Shown one piece after another: positions 44,878 to 55,025 of a stretch of 64,000 nucleotides of DNA. The notes below the pieces were generated by a model that saw nothing but the letters and a program-made list of their open reading frames with translations, was not told the DNA's origin and made no database searches. This DNA is from Rhodococcus jostii RHA1 (GTDB lineage Bacteria > Actinomycetota > Actinomycetes > Mycobacteriales > Mycobacteriaceae), in contig NC_008270.1 in NCBI RefSeq assembly GCF_000014565.1, forward strand, positions 62,001 through 126,000, written 5' to 3'. The position numbers and the translations under genes are program-made. Each line of letters begins with the position of its first letter. Position 1 is the first letter of the stretch.

Positions 44878-46416
44878 ATGCACATCCCATTTACGGTTAC
44901 AGACTTTCTGGAGCGGGGAGCGGCCGGTTTCCCTGACAGCGTGGCCGTGATCGACGAGCCGGAACAGCCGGGCGAGTCGGTCGGGCAGGTGACTTTTCGG
45001 GAACTCGCCCACCGCGTGTGTGCCTGGCAAGCAGGATTCGATCGTCTGGGCATCAGGGTCGGCGAACGGGTCGCCGTCGTCAGCCACAATTCGGCCCGAC
45101 TGCTCGAGCTCTTGTACGCGGTGCCGGCGAGCGGCCGGATTTGTGTTCCGATCAATTTCCGTCTGTCTCCGGCGGAGGTCGACTACATCGTCGGAGATTG
45201 CGGCGCGTCAGTGCTTCTTGTCGATCCCGAGCTGGAAGAGGCGTTGTCGGGTATCAAGGTTCGGCACCGGTTCGTACTGGGCAAGCACACCGACGCGGAT
45301 CTGATGCGCTTCGATACGGAGCCGGCCCCCTGGGCGTCGCCCACGGAGGAGTCGACGGCAACAATCAACTACACCTCCGGCACCACCGCGCGCCCGAAGG
45401 GTGTCGAGATGACTCATCGTAATCTTTGGGTCAATGCCGTCACACTCGCGATGCACACCCGTGCGTGGGAACGCGATGTATACATGCACACGTTGCCGAT
45501 GTTCCACTGCAACGGTTGGGGGATGCCGTTCGGGATGGCAGGACTGGGCGCGAAGCAGATCGTGTTGCGCAAGGTCGACGGTGGCGAAATCCTCCGGCGG
45601 GTGGAGGAACACGGTGTGACGTTGATGTGCGGGGCTCCGGCGGTGTGGAACGCGGTGCTCGAGGCTGCCCGGTCCTGGCAGGGAGAGATTCCTGGTCGCG
45701 ATCGGGTGCGGGTGGTGTGCGCCGGCGCTCCTCCGCCCAGCCGTACCATCGCGCGCCTGAGCAGCGAGTTGGGGTGGGAACTGCAGCAGATCTACGGGCT
45801 CACGGAAACATCGCCGCTGCTGACTTTCAACCGGTCGCTGCCTGCGGATGACGGTCTTGATCTTGAGGAACGAGCGCACAGACTGACCCGCGCCGGACTT
45901 CCCGCCCTCGGTGCACGGCTTCATATCTCCAACTCGGGTGAAGTTCTGGCGCGTTCGAACGTCGTGATGAACGGATACTGGAACAACCCCGAGGCGACGG
46001 ACGAGGCGCTGCGTGATGGTTGGTTCCACACGGGAGACGGCGGGATGATCGACGGCGAGGGCCAACTGACGATTTCCGACCGAAAGAAGGATGTGATCGT
46101 CACCGGTGGCGAGAATGTGTCGTCGATTGAGGTGGAGGAATGCATCTTCAGCCATCCCGGTGTGACCCAGGTCGCGGTGATCGGCGTACCGGACGAGAAA
46201 TGGGGCGAGACCGTCAAGGCGCTGGTGGTCACCACGGGTCCCTCCACAGTCTCCGAGGCCGAGATCATCGCACACTGCAAGCAGCACCTGGCGGGCTACA
46301 AGGCGCCGACTTCGGTGGAGTTTCGTGACTCGATTCCACATACCGCGACGGGCAAGATCCAGAAGTTCAAGCTCCGAGCGCCGTATTGGGAAGGGTCGAC
46401 GCGCGGCGTGAATTGA
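44878..46416 (+). CDS. Acyl-CoA synthetase (AMP-forming)
   Basis: 512 residues of the ANL superfamily. P-loop A3 motif YTSGTTARPKGVEMTHRN near 165, A5 YGLTETSP, A7 TGDGGMID, A8 DRKKDVIVTGGENVSSIEVEE and the catalytic Lys in TATGKIQKFKL (A10). It activates a carboxylic acid, probably a medium-chain or aromatic-derived acid, as CoA thioester. GGAGGTGG lies before ATG 44878. Neighbouring enoyl-CoA hydratase and acyl-CoA dehydrogenase relics suggest an old beta-oxidation-like side pathway. Substrate not determinable. Confidence 0.9.
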   Translation: MHIPFTVTDFLERGAAGFPDSVAVIDEPEQPGESVGQVTFRELAHRVCAWQAGFDRLGIRVGERVAVVSHNSARLLELLYAVPASGRICVPINFRLSPAEVDYIVGDCGASVLLVDPELEEALSGIKVRHRFVLGKHTDADLMRFDTEPAPWASPTEESTATINYTSGTTARPKGVEMTHRNLWVNAVTLAMHTRAWERDVYMHTLPMFHCNGWGMPFGMAGLGAKQIVLRKVDGGEILRRVEEHGVTLMCGAPAVWNAVLEAARSWQGEIPGRDRVRVVCAGAPPPSRTIARLSSELGWELQQIYGLTETSPLLTFNRSLPADDGLDLEERAHRLTRAGLPALGARLHISNSGEVLARSNVVMNGYWNNPEATDEALRDGWFHTGDGGMIDGEGQLTISDRKKDVIVTGGENVSSIEVEECIFSHPGVTQVAVIGVPDEKWGETVKALVVTTGPSTVSEAEIIAHCKQHLAGYKAPTSVEFRDSIPHTATGKIQKFKLRAPYWEGSTRGVN

Positions 46417-46443
46417 CGCAGGCAGTCCGGCAGAGTCTAGTTT

Positions 46444-47073
46444 CTAGTCCAAAAGGCCTGCGTCCCGGGCTACTCGGGCCAGTTCGGCGCGGGTGCGGAT
46501 CAGCAGCTTGCGTTGAATGCTGGCTCGGTGGCTCTCGACGGTGCGCGGAGAGACCGTCAGTTCCTCCGCGATCTCGGTGTTGGTGAGGCCGGAGGCGATC
46601 ATCTTCAGGACGTCGAGCTCCCTTGAAGACAGAGAGTCGATATTGGCCTCGAGCAGGCTTTCGGGGCCGCCGGGTTCGGTGGTGTCGGCGCGGAACGAGA
46701 CAAATCCTTCATCCTTCATCACGGCGTAGAGGACAGACACGAGCTCCTCGTCGAGGCATTCCTTCGTGATGTACCCTCGCGCACCCCGCGTCTTCGCCTT
46801 CTCGACGTACCCCTTGGCGCCGTACATGCTGAGCATCACGACACGGGTCTCGGGCGAGATGGCTGAAATCTGCTCCAACAGGTCGAGGCCATTGCAGTCG
46901 GTCAGCCGGATGTCGAGCACCACCAGTTCCGGCGCGAAGTCTCGCACTGCTTGCAGGAGAAGTTCTCCGGTCGGTGCGGACGCCACCAGGTGAAAGTCCG
47001 TCGTGGTCTCGAGGATCCTCCGGATCCCGGAGCGGATAATGCCATGGTCGTCACACACTACAACGCTGATCAT
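46444..47073 (-). CDS. bphT: NarL/LuxR-family response regulator, BphT-type
   Basis: 209 residues. Receiver domain with Asp8-Asp9, phospho-acceptor Asp54 in VVLDIRLTDCNG and Lys in YITKEC; LuxR helix-turn-helix LSSRELDVLKMIASGLTNTEIAEELTVSPRTVESHRASI (about 147-190). Starts inside the sensor stop codon (CGATGATC). Paired with the giant sensor upstream it matches the BphS-BphT systems that activate aromatic dioxygenase promoters in rhodococci. Confidence 0.88.
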   Translation of the reverse strand: MISVVVCDDHGIIRSGIRRILETTTDFHLVASAPTGELLLQAVRDFAPELVVLDIRLTDCNGLDLLEQISAISPETRVVMLSMYGAKGYVEKAKTRGARGYITKECLDEELVSVLYAVMKDEGFVSFRADTTEPGGPESLLEANIDSLSSRELDVLKMIASGLTNTEIAEELTVSPRTVESHRASIQRKLLIRTRAELARVARDAGLLD

Positions 47074-50000
47074 CGTCTGATCGGCACCTCCACCATTATC
47101 GTCGTACCTTGTCCTGGTCGGGACTCGACGGACATCCGTCCGCCTACCAGCCGGGCCCGTTCCCGCATTCCGATCAATCCCAGTGACCTGCGCTGCCCGA
47201 CCAGGTCGAGGTCGAATCCGATCCCGTTGTCCTCGATGACGGCCCGCACGGTGTCTGCCGAGGACACGATCATGACACTCGCCTCCGCGGCGCGACTGTG
47301 GCGGCCGATATTGGTCAGTGCTTCCTGCACGATACGAAAGACTGCGGTCGCAACCGCCGGCGGAACGGATTCCGGCTGTCCCGTTGCGGTGAGTTCGATG
47401 CGGATCGGGTAGATCTGCCGACAATCTTCCACGTACTGTTCGATGCAGCCGGTGAGCCCCAGATCGTCGAGCCCCGAGGGCCGCAATGACCACGCGACAG
47501 TCCGGGCAATCTGTATCCCTTTGCGGACGATCGTTCGGACATCAGTCGCAGTCTGCCGTGTGGCCGCGTCTTTGGAGCTCTGCAGAGAACCGAGCCCGTC
47601 CATCACGCCCGCAAAGAGGTGACCGAACTCGTCGTGCAGATCACGTGCGATTCTCCCGCGCTCGGCCTCCTGCACTTCCACTATCCGTTCCATGGACTCT
47701 CGCCGAAGGCCCTCCCGCTCGATGACGGCGCCTGCCAGCGCGGCCAGTACTTCCATTGTCGGTCCATGGTGCTCGCTCTCACCGAGGGGGAACGCGGCGA
47801 CGATCGAGATCTCGGTGACGTCGTCCCAGACGACCGGCTTGGCGACGCGCTCCGTCAACTTCATTTCCCGGGCCTCACCTGCCGGCCCCGAATCCCCGGA
47901 CATCGACGCCGGAGATGCGTTCGGAACGTCGATAGTATCGACACTCACCGGTAAATCGCGCGAGATCTCGACTCGGCGCGCGGTGGTCGTCGCGAATGTT
48001 GCGTCTCGGAGCTTGTCGAGAACCTCGTCGATGTCTTCGGAGGCGACGATGCTGCTCACAGCGTCGAGCAGGGCCTGGTGCCGGGCTGAGCCCCTGCCGA
48101 CGAGGGCGTCTCGCGAGTGCGCCGACTCGACGATCCCGCGATCCACCCGGATACCCAGTGGTCGGCACAGTTTGGTCACCGGCGGCAGCAAACGGAGCGG
48201 CCCCCGTCTGGGTTTGAGCCCCACCAGTGTGGCGACCAGAGCGCATGCGGCGAGTTCGCCTTGCGCCGAGTATCGGGATGCGCTGCGAGATGCTGCGGCC
48301 AAGATCATGCGGCCGCGCCACTTGTGTCCCCGCGAAAACGACATCAACGCCCATTCCCGCAGAACCGCGGGCCGCTCGCCCCAGAAGACGATGGCCGACC
48401 ACCGAGCACGGGTGAGCAGCCGACGGGCGGTCTTGGCCTGGAGCCGGCGCTCGGTGGTCCAGGCAGGTCCCGCCTCGTGCCAGAGCCGGCACACCTGCAG
48501 ATGCGAGGTCAGGATCGGGGCGAGGAAATGATTCCTGATGCCTGACCCGCGAAGCAGCTCGTCTGCCTGCCGAAACGCGTCCAGAGCCTGTAGGTTCTGC
48601 TCCGCGTGGAAAAGTCGCCACGCCCGCGCCCAATGCAACATCGCCGTCGTGTGGTCGTCCGAATTCGTCTGCCGCAGTTCACGAGAGATCGTCTCCATGC
48701 TCACGTCACCCGGAAGGCACCGGACCCAGATCGCGAGGGCGGTACCCGCGCCGATCCGATCGCCTCTGCGCTTGCCCTCCCAGTAGGTGTCACGCGCGAG
48801 CACTCCCGCATCGTGAAGTTTTCCCTGTCGAGCCAGACACAGCGCCTTTTGCCACATCGCGGCTACCTGTTCCCAACGATCACCGAAAATGTCGAAGGCG
48901 GCGATTGCGGTGTCGAACGCCGCGATCGCCTCGTCGTACCGGTTGGCAGCGTAGAGAACGAATCCCCGGAAATGGTGCGACTGGGCGATGCCCCAGCCTT
49001 CGTCCGCCGTCTGGCGCAGTCGCAGCGAGCGGTCGGCGAGGCGTAGCGCCAGCGGCGCAAGGACGGGTGCTACTCCGGAGATCACGGCGGCGGTGGAGTA
49101 TGCCTGTGCCCGCTCACGCGTGCTTCGTGCGGCATTCGCGAAACGCACGCCACGGAGGATGGCCAATACTAACCAGATGGGTGACCTTACGAACCACCAT
49201 TCGTATACCAGCCGGTTGTGGATTCGTGCGGCCAGGCGGTCACGCTCTGTTCCGGCGATTGCTCGGCCCGGCCGGATTCGGCGGGAGAGCCAACCAAGGG
49301 TAAGGAGACCCACCTCGCCGACCGCGAATACGGCCGCGAGCATGGAACTCTGGGGCACGCGAAGCCCGAGGTCGTGCATGCTCTGTCGCATCCACTTCGC
49401 GGCATCATCGAATCGTCCTGTCTTGAAGGCGAGTTCGCCGAGCAGAGTGGCAACCCGTGAAGAGTCGAGTCCCGATCGCGCACCGGTCAGCTCGTATGCC
49501 CACACCAGTTCCTTCGCGGCCAGATCGTAGTTCCCGAGGAGCATGTGGACTGTGCCGAGTCCTTCGTGAACACGGAATCTCGCGATGTCGTCGGCCGACT
49601 CGCATTGGGCCAGCCCGGCTTCAGCGATCTTGAAGTTGCCCTCCGCGACGTCGAGCGCATTGTGCCTCAGCCCCGCCTCGCCCGCACGCAGGGCGTACGG
49701 CACCGCAGATGCAGCTCTGCCGGAGCGGTCGAAGTGATACGCGATGTCGTAGTCGGCCCGAACCGCAGCGATACCTTCGAGTGCCCCTGCGGCCCGGAAA
49801 TGCAGCTCGCGCCGGGCGCCGTCGGTCAAGGTTCTCAGCACGGCTTCGCGGAGCCGATCGTGCGTGAATTCGAACTCGGCGTGGTCGCCATCCGCGATGC
49901 CGCGCACAATTCCGTGCTGGGTTGCCTCCAGCAGGAGCTGATCGACGTCCTTCGGGCTCGCCTCCAGTGCCTCGCACAGAAGCCTGGACGAGAACCGGCG

Positions 50001-51866
50001 TCCCAGGACCGCGCTCTGACGTATCGCCTGCTGCGTGTCCGTCGACAATGGGCTCAGCCGCGCCGAGACGAACACATCCATCTGGGCACTGTCCCGACCA
50101 GCCGCGGCGTCGGAATCCCGGGATTGTGGCTGCAGCGGGAGTGATGCCATCTCGCTCTCGTCCACCACCCATCGATCCGACTCGAGGGTCAACGCCGACG
50201 AGTCGATGAGCGCACGGAAAACTAATAAGGTTTCGAGCGGATTGCCTTTGGAGTACTTGGTGACATAGGGAATGACCTCGTCGGGGATACGGTCACCGAT
50301 CGACCGGATCAATTCCTCCGTATCGGCCGCGGACAACGGCTGAAGATCCAGAAACTCGATATCACTGAGTCCCCAGGCCCTCACTTGTGCAACAGCTTCC
50401 GTTCGGCACGAAAATATCAACGAGACGTTCGACTGGGATCGCGTTTCTTCCATCGATATCGTCGAAGCCAGTTTGGCGAGCACCTGCCAGCTGAGGTCGT
50501 CGGCCCACTGACAGTCGTCGACGACGATCAGCCCAGGCTGTTCGTGGGTGAAGACGGAGCGAAGAAGTCGAGCGACGGCAGTCGGGGCGGCGGTCACCGC
50601 GCGATCGCCGAATCCGCCATCGGAGTTCGTCGCCGCGGGCGGATCCCCGAATGCTGCGGTCAGCTCCGGTACTTGTTCGAGTGCTACCGGAAGTAGTTCA
50701 CCCATTTCTGCGCGCACCCGCTCGGCCTCGATCGGGTGCGCGGTCAGGTAGGCACCCACGTCGCAGAACGGGCCGGCGAACAGGCCGAGGGGACGGGCCG
50801 GCGCATGGTCGAACGCGCCGGCCCGCATCACTGTCACCCCGGCCGTCGAGGCGTGCGTGGCGACGGCGTCGAGCAGGCGGCTCTTGCCGACTCCTGACTC
50901 ACCGCTCAGGCACGTGACCGCGCCGGACGACCGAGTCGCGCCGTCGGCACACGCGGTGAGGGTGGCGAGCTCGTTATGCCTGCCTACCAGCGGCGGCTCT
51001 GCGTAGGCGAGCGGTCCGCAGTGCCGGGGCGGCGCGGCAGCAGACGTGTGAGCGTTCTCCCCGCCGCCGGTCGCGAGGACCGCCTCAAGCGCCGCCAGCA
51101 CGTCCTCGGCGCTTTCGTAGCGTATCCCTGCAAGTGGGCTCAGCAGCTTCAGGAATATCGGGCGCAGCGGAGCCGGGGCGCCGACGATGTCGATCAGGTG
51201 TGACAGCTCTGCGTGAGTACCGGGGCGAGGATCTGCCCTGCGCAATACGCTGGCCGTCCGATTGCCCGCTGCCGTTGCCTCAAGGAGCACCCACCCCGCT
51301 GCGAAGATGTCGGCGGTGAAGCCTGCCGTCGGGTATGCGAGCCCAGGCCTTTCCGAAAGCAGATATCGATCTTCCGGTACCTCGACGGGATGGGTCACGG
51401 CAGCCAATTGAGTCCGCGTCACGCTGGCGTCGAGGAGAACGAGCTGATTATTGCCCTCCGTAAGCATGATGTTCGCTGGCTTCAATCCGCCGTGAGCGAT
51501 CCCCATTCGGTGTAGGCGAGCCAGTGCGTAGAACAGATTGCACATCAGCTTGAGCTGGACGTCGATCGATTGGCGTGGCTCTTGCGCAGACCATTCTCGA
51601 ATGTCGCGACCGGCTATGAACGGACGGGTGAGATCGGCGTGGTCGGGTCCTCTGCGCGCGATCAGGGTGGGGACGATGTGCGGGAGCCGAGCCCTACGCA
51701 TGGCCTCCAACTCATCTTCGAGCCAGTGCCAACTCCATGGGCCCGTCATCGACAGATCCAGCCGCCGTACAACCACACGATCACGTGTGTCGCCCGACAG
51801 AGCCAGCGTCGTCGTGATGCCGGGGCTCTCCCGAAGCGACCTCACGGTGTCGATTTCCATTTTCAT
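47070..51866 (-). CDS. bphS: Giant hybrid sensor histidine kinase, BphS-type
   Basis: 1598 residues. In order: a Ser/Thr-kinase-like domain (about 10-270) whose catalytic loop reads HGGLKPANI instead of HRDxKPxN, so probably a pseudokinase; an AAA/STAND ATPase (Walker A GESGVGKSRLL, Walker B LIVVDDCQWADD); a long TPR-like helical region (about 650-1150); a degenerate GAF-like region (about 1240-1370); HisKA_3 with phospho-His1411 in RIARDLHDEFGH; and a HATPase_c domain (TNIGRHSRAAEA, EDNGIGFD, GLIGMRERA). No TM segments are clear, so it probably senses aromatics in the cytosol. ATG 51866 chosen; an upstream in-frame ATG is 66 bases earlier. Confidence 0.88.
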   Translation of the reverse strand: MKMEIDTVRSLRESPGITTTLALSGDTRDRVVVRRLDLSMTGPWSWHWLEDELEAMRRARLPHIVPTLIARRGPDHADLTRPFIAGRDIREWSAQEPRQSIDVQLKLMCNLFYALARLHRMGIAHGGLKPANIMLTEGNNQLVLLDASVTRTQLAAVTHPVEVPEDRYLLSERPGLAYPTAGFTADIFAAGWVLLEATAAGNRTASVLRRADPRPGTHAELSHLIDIVGAPAPLRPIFLKLLSPLAGIRYESAEDVLAALEAVLATGGGENAHTSAAAPPRHCGPLAYAEPPLVGRHNELATLTACADGATRSSGAVTCLSGESGVGKSRLLDAVATHASTAGVTVMRAGAFDHAPARPLGLFAGPFCDVGAYLTAHPIEAERVRAEMGELLPVALEQVPELTAAFGDPPAATNSDGGFGDRAVTAAPTAVARLLRSVFTHEQPGLIVVDDCQWADDLSWQVLAKLASTISMEETRSQSNVSLIFSCRTEAVAQVRAWGLSDIEFLDLQPLSAADTEELIRSIGDRIPDEVIPYVTKYSKGNPLETLLVFRALIDSSALTLESDRWVVDESEMASLPLQPQSRDSDAAAGRDSAQMDVFVSARLSPLSTDTQQAIRQSAVLGRRFSSRLLCEALEASPKDVDQLLLEATQHGIVRGIADGDHAEFEFTHDRLREAVLRTLTDGARRELHFRAAGALEGIAAVRADYDIAYHFDRSGRAASAVPYALRAGEAGLRHNALDVAEGNFKIAEAGLAQCESADDIARFRVHEGLGTVHMLLGNYDLAAKELVWAYELTGARSGLDSSRVATLLGELAFKTGRFDDAAKWMRQSMHDLGLRVPQSSMLAAVFAVGEVGLLTLGWLSRRIRPGRAIAGTERDRLAARIHNRLVYEWWFVRSPIWLVLAILRGVRFANAARSTRERAQAYSTAAVISGVAPVLAPLALRLADRSLRLRQTADEGWGIAQSHHFRGFVLYAANRYDEAIAAFDTAIAAFDIFGDRWEQVAAMWQKALCLARQGKLHDAGVLARDTYWEGKRRGDRIGAGTALAIWVRCLPGDVSMETISRELRQTNSDDHTTAMLHWARAWRLFHAEQNLQALDAFRQADELLRGSGIRNHFLAPILTSHLQVCRLWHEAGPAWTTERRLQAKTARRLLTRARWSAIVFWGERPAVLREWALMSFSRGHKWRGRMILAAASRSASRYSAQGELAACALVATLVGLKPRRGPLRLLPPVTKLCRPLGIRVDRGIVESAHSRDALVGRGSARHQALLDAVSSIVASEDIDEVLDKLRDATFATTTARRVEISRDLPVSVDTIDVPNASPASMSGDSGPAGEAREMKLTERVAKPVVWDDVTEISIVAAFPLGESEHHGPTMEVLAALAGAVIEREGLRRESMERIVEVQEAERGRIARDLHDEFGHLFAGVMDGLGSLQSSKDAATRQTATDVRTIVRKGIQIARTVAWSLRPSGLDDLGLTGCIEQYVEDCRQIYPIRIELTATGQPESVPPAVATAVFRIVQEALTNIGRHSRAAEASVMIVSSADTVRAVIEDNGIGFDLDLVGQRRSLGLIGMRERARLVGGRMSVESRPGQGTTIMVEVPIRR

Positions 51867-53721
51867 GTCATTCCCTACATCATCGGCCTCACTGCCTGTC
51901 CAGTCTGCCCAACCACCCCGGACTCGCGCCACGCGGCTCCGAACGCCTCAATGCGCGGGCGGGATTCCGACACCGTGGCCACCGACTGCTGCCTCCCGGA
52001 GGCTCGGTCAGGACCTATCCAAGACTTCGGGAGGTAGCGGACGTCAAGCGGGCTTTGATCCAATGCGCAGGGGCTAAAGCTCGATTACTTGGTGATGATG
52101 TTTGAACTGTGGGCTGTTCTTCAGCAGGGGTCCCATCTTCCTCTTTACCGAGCTCTGCCTCCTGACCAGCGGTGTTGACGGCCAGCGTGCCCGTGATCCG
52201 CTGCGCGGCCAGTTCTCGCTGTCACCGATGAGCACGAACTCGCTCGGCGGGGGTCAGTGTTGAGTGTTTGGGCGAGCGCGTCGTAGAACTCTCGTGTACC
52301 GAAAATAGGCCTGGTGTCGGTTCACTGTCGGTGTTTCATTCCAGGGGAGGTGTCGGGCGCACAGGTCGTTCCCCGCCGGCCGTCTCGGCCAACCCGCGCA
52401 CCCCCATACCGCACCATTACCAGGTCCGCGGCTACCCGGCCTGGTATCGACACATCGCCCTTGTCGATGGCCACGGCCGCCCTTCTGATGATCGTGCGCC
52501 GAGGCGCTCAAGAAGGGGTATCTCCTACCGCTCGGATGCCCTAATCCCGCTGACAATCAACGAAATTCGACGACTAATCCACCGCGTCTCCTGCCCCGTG
52601 CGACACGCCCTCGTCCATGTCTGGCACTGGTCGAACTGGCGGCGCGCGGCCAAGCCGGAGCCCGCGCCAGCCATTGCAAACACCGACATCACAAACTGTC
52701 GTTGCAATACTAACGCGATCTGGACAACTGATATGGACACGACGTTCTACCTGGTTTACGCCCATCTGCTGCTGTATCGCTGCCGAGGACATGCCGACCT
52801 AGTGGCCACGGATCGTGGCGCCCTGGGTTTGCCCGTGCCGCACCTGTAGCTGCTGAGTCAGGTACGAATCGTGGATGGTCAGTTTGAGATGCTGCTCGAC
52901 CAGCCGGGCGATCGGCGCCCTGTTTTCGTAGGCCGCCAACAGTTTGTCAGCCACAGTTCCGTGGCGCTCGCTTCTCTGAAATCGGCTACGTCTCGCGATT
53001 TTGTTCTCGGCCACCGGCGTTCGTCCTTATCTGGTAATGCTCACACTAGCGTATTGATCAGCGGAACACTCCTTCATTCAGCGCCCGGGATCGGCTCTGC
53101 TCGAGGGTTCTGTTCCAGATCGGTACAGTTCGCTGCCCAGCTACCGGCCTGGTCGACGGTGTCGTCGGCGCCCGGCAGATCTTCGCGAGGGATTGGCAAC
53201 ACCGTGCAACTCGCGACATTCGGGTGCACCGATGTGGTGCATGCATGCACACCACACGGGTTGCTCCTCGCGGTGCGAACTACCTTGCCCGCACGTTGCC
53301 GCTGTAGTTCCGCGCGGGTCCACTGTGGGCGAGTTGGAGTACTCGGTGGACTGACTTTGATGCGTGGGTCTTCCCGTATTTTTTACGGATGTCCGGGATT
53401 GGGACCAAGCCCACACTGGTCAAACCAGCGCCACGGCAAGGGCGGAAGACGGATAGGAGATCCTCAACGCACGGCTCGAAGGAGGGCCAAAGTGGGAGCC
53501 GATATCCGTGATTTGATAGACGTTGCAAAATTAGGGATTGGACTGGAAGGCAGTGGATTATCCACGGCACATTTCCTATTTCGACCTCCGAACAGGAACG
53601 CCGTCCCGCTGCCCCGTTGCGAAGCCCGAGCGTCCCTGCGCCGTTGAAGTGCAGGACAGCGCCGAGATCGTGCTTGTAGGAGTTGCGTCGGACGGGCCGA
53701 CGCCAGAACCAGGAGTGTGTG
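51867..53721. other. 1.85-kb region with no intact gene
   Basis: Frames are short and overlapping on both strands. Around 52080-52260 the - strand reads LAAQRITGTLAVNTAGQEAE as if it were once coding, broken by a stop. A palindrome GTGGATTATCCAC lies near 53552. Composition is uneven and lower in GC than the flanks, consistent with decayed DNA plus the bphS and reductase promoters. Confidence 0.4.
52799..53014 (-). pseudogene. Possible remnant of a small HTH protein
   Basis: 71 codons. GTVADKLLAAYENRAPIARLVEQH resembles the short actinobacterial helix-turn-helix proteins reading LAxxYxxGxSIRxLA, but the expected GRSYGxVHxxL that follows is altered (KLTIHDSYLTQQLQV). Weak evidence. Confidence 0.25.
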
Positions 53722-54993
53722 GTGACGGGATCATTCGATTCAGTAGCTGTCGTCGGCGGAGGCATGGCAGGGGCAACCGCGGTAACCGCTCTTCGTGACC
53801 AGGGATTCTCCGGTCGCGTCTGCCTGATCGGCGCCGAGGAACATCTGCCGTACGAGCGCCCCCCGCTCTCCAAGGAGTTCTTGGGCGGGGAAATGCCAGA
53901 GGATCGGCTGCTGGTGCATTCTCGGGAGACATACGAGGAGCAGGACATCGAGTTGCTCCTTGGGCGGCGGGCAATCCGGCTGTGTCCTGCCGATGGTGCA
54001 GTTGAGCTGGAAGGCGGCGAGCGTGTCGGCGCGGACCGCGTTCTGCTGTGCATGGGAGTGCGTCCGCGACCGGTGGGCGTGCCCGGCGGGACCTTACCCG
54101 GGGTCCACTACCTCCACGATCTGGAGGACGCTTGGGCCCTGCAGACAGTCATCGAGCGCGGCGTACCGGTGGTGGTTGTTGGCGAGGGGTTCATCGGTTC
54201 GGAGGTCGCATCGACCCTCGCTGAGCAGGGCGCCGACGTCACGCTGCTCATGGCCGGGGATCTACCAATGCCGGTACTCGGTGCGGAAGCATCCGGATGG
54301 ATACTCGACCAGCACCGCTCCAACGGTGTTGACGTCCGGGCACGGTCGCCGCTTCAGGCTATTCGTGGACGGGATCGTGTGGAGTCGGTGGAGCTCAGCG
54401 ACGGAACTGTCCTGCCCGCAGGCGCAGTTGTGGTCGGGATCGGATCTGAACCGGTGGTTGACTTGGCAACCGACGTCGGGATCACCGTAGATAACGGCAT
54501 TCTCGTTGATGGGTTGAGCCGTACATCGGTTCCCGGAATCTATGCGGCCGGGGACCTGGCGCGTTTTCCGAGCCCGACGTTCGGCCGCAGTATCCGAGTC
54601 GAACACTGGCAGAACGCGCAGCTCCAGGCCGCGAAGGCTGTTGAAGGGATGCTTGGTCACGGTGACCGCGACATTGAACCCTATGACGACATTCCGTGGG
54701 CCTGGACCAAGCAATACGGAAATCAGTGGGAAATCGCCGGCCGACCCGGACCAGATATGCAGGTCATCCGTCGAGGAGTCCCAGGTAGTACCGACGGTGC
54801 GCTGTGGATCTTCTCGGCGCATGGACGCGTGCAGGGTGCGGTAGTGGTGAACCGGCGACGTGAGTTGAGAGCTGTGCGTCGAGCGCTCGAGCAGGGGCCC
54901 ATATTCACAAACGACACAATTCGGGATGAGTCGGTCGACTTACGTGCCGCCCTCAGCGATACCGACGCGGCAAGGCATGAGAAGACCGCATGA
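53722..54993 (+). CDS. Ring-hydroxylating dioxygenase ferredoxin reductase
   Basis: 423 residues of the BphA4/EtbAd class. FAD-binding VAVVGGGMAGATAVTAL at the start, LPYERPPLSKEFL, NAD-binding VVVVGEGFIGSEVASTLAEQGADVTLL, and the second flavin motif GIYAAGDLARFPS; RVEHWQNAQLQAAKA is typical. It passes electrons from NADH to the dioxygenase ferredoxin. GTG 53722 follows AGGAG by 6 bases. No ferredoxin gene is adjacent. Followed 32 bases later by bphB, likely one unit. Confidence 0.9.
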   Translation: MTGSFDSVAVVGGGMAGATAVTALRDQGFSGRVCLIGAEEHLPYERPPLSKEFLGGEMPEDRLLVHSRETYEEQDIELLLGRRAIRLCPADGAVELEGGERVGADRVLLCMGVRPRPVGVPGGTLPGVHYLHDLEDAWALQTVIERGVPVVVVGEGFIGSEVASTLAEQGADVTLLMAGDLPMPVLGAEASGWILDQHRSNGVDVRARSPLQAIRGRDRVESVELSDGTVLPAGAVVVGIGSEPVVDLATDVGITVDNGILVDGLSRTSVPGIYAAGDLARFPSPTFGRSIRVEHWQNAQLQAAKAVEGMLGHGDRDIEPYDDIPWAWTKQYGNQWEIAGRPGPDMQVIRRGVPGSTDGALWIFSAHGRVQGAVVVNRRRELRAVRRALEQGPIFTNDTIRDESVDLRAALSDTDAARHEKTA

Positions 54994-55025
54994 CGGTCAC
55001 AAACGAGTGAGATGAGAGGTACGAG

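Noticed and set aside
45208..46341. 377-codon - strand frame inside the acyl-CoA synthetase gene
   Set aside because: Shadow of a gene with all ANL motifs in order.
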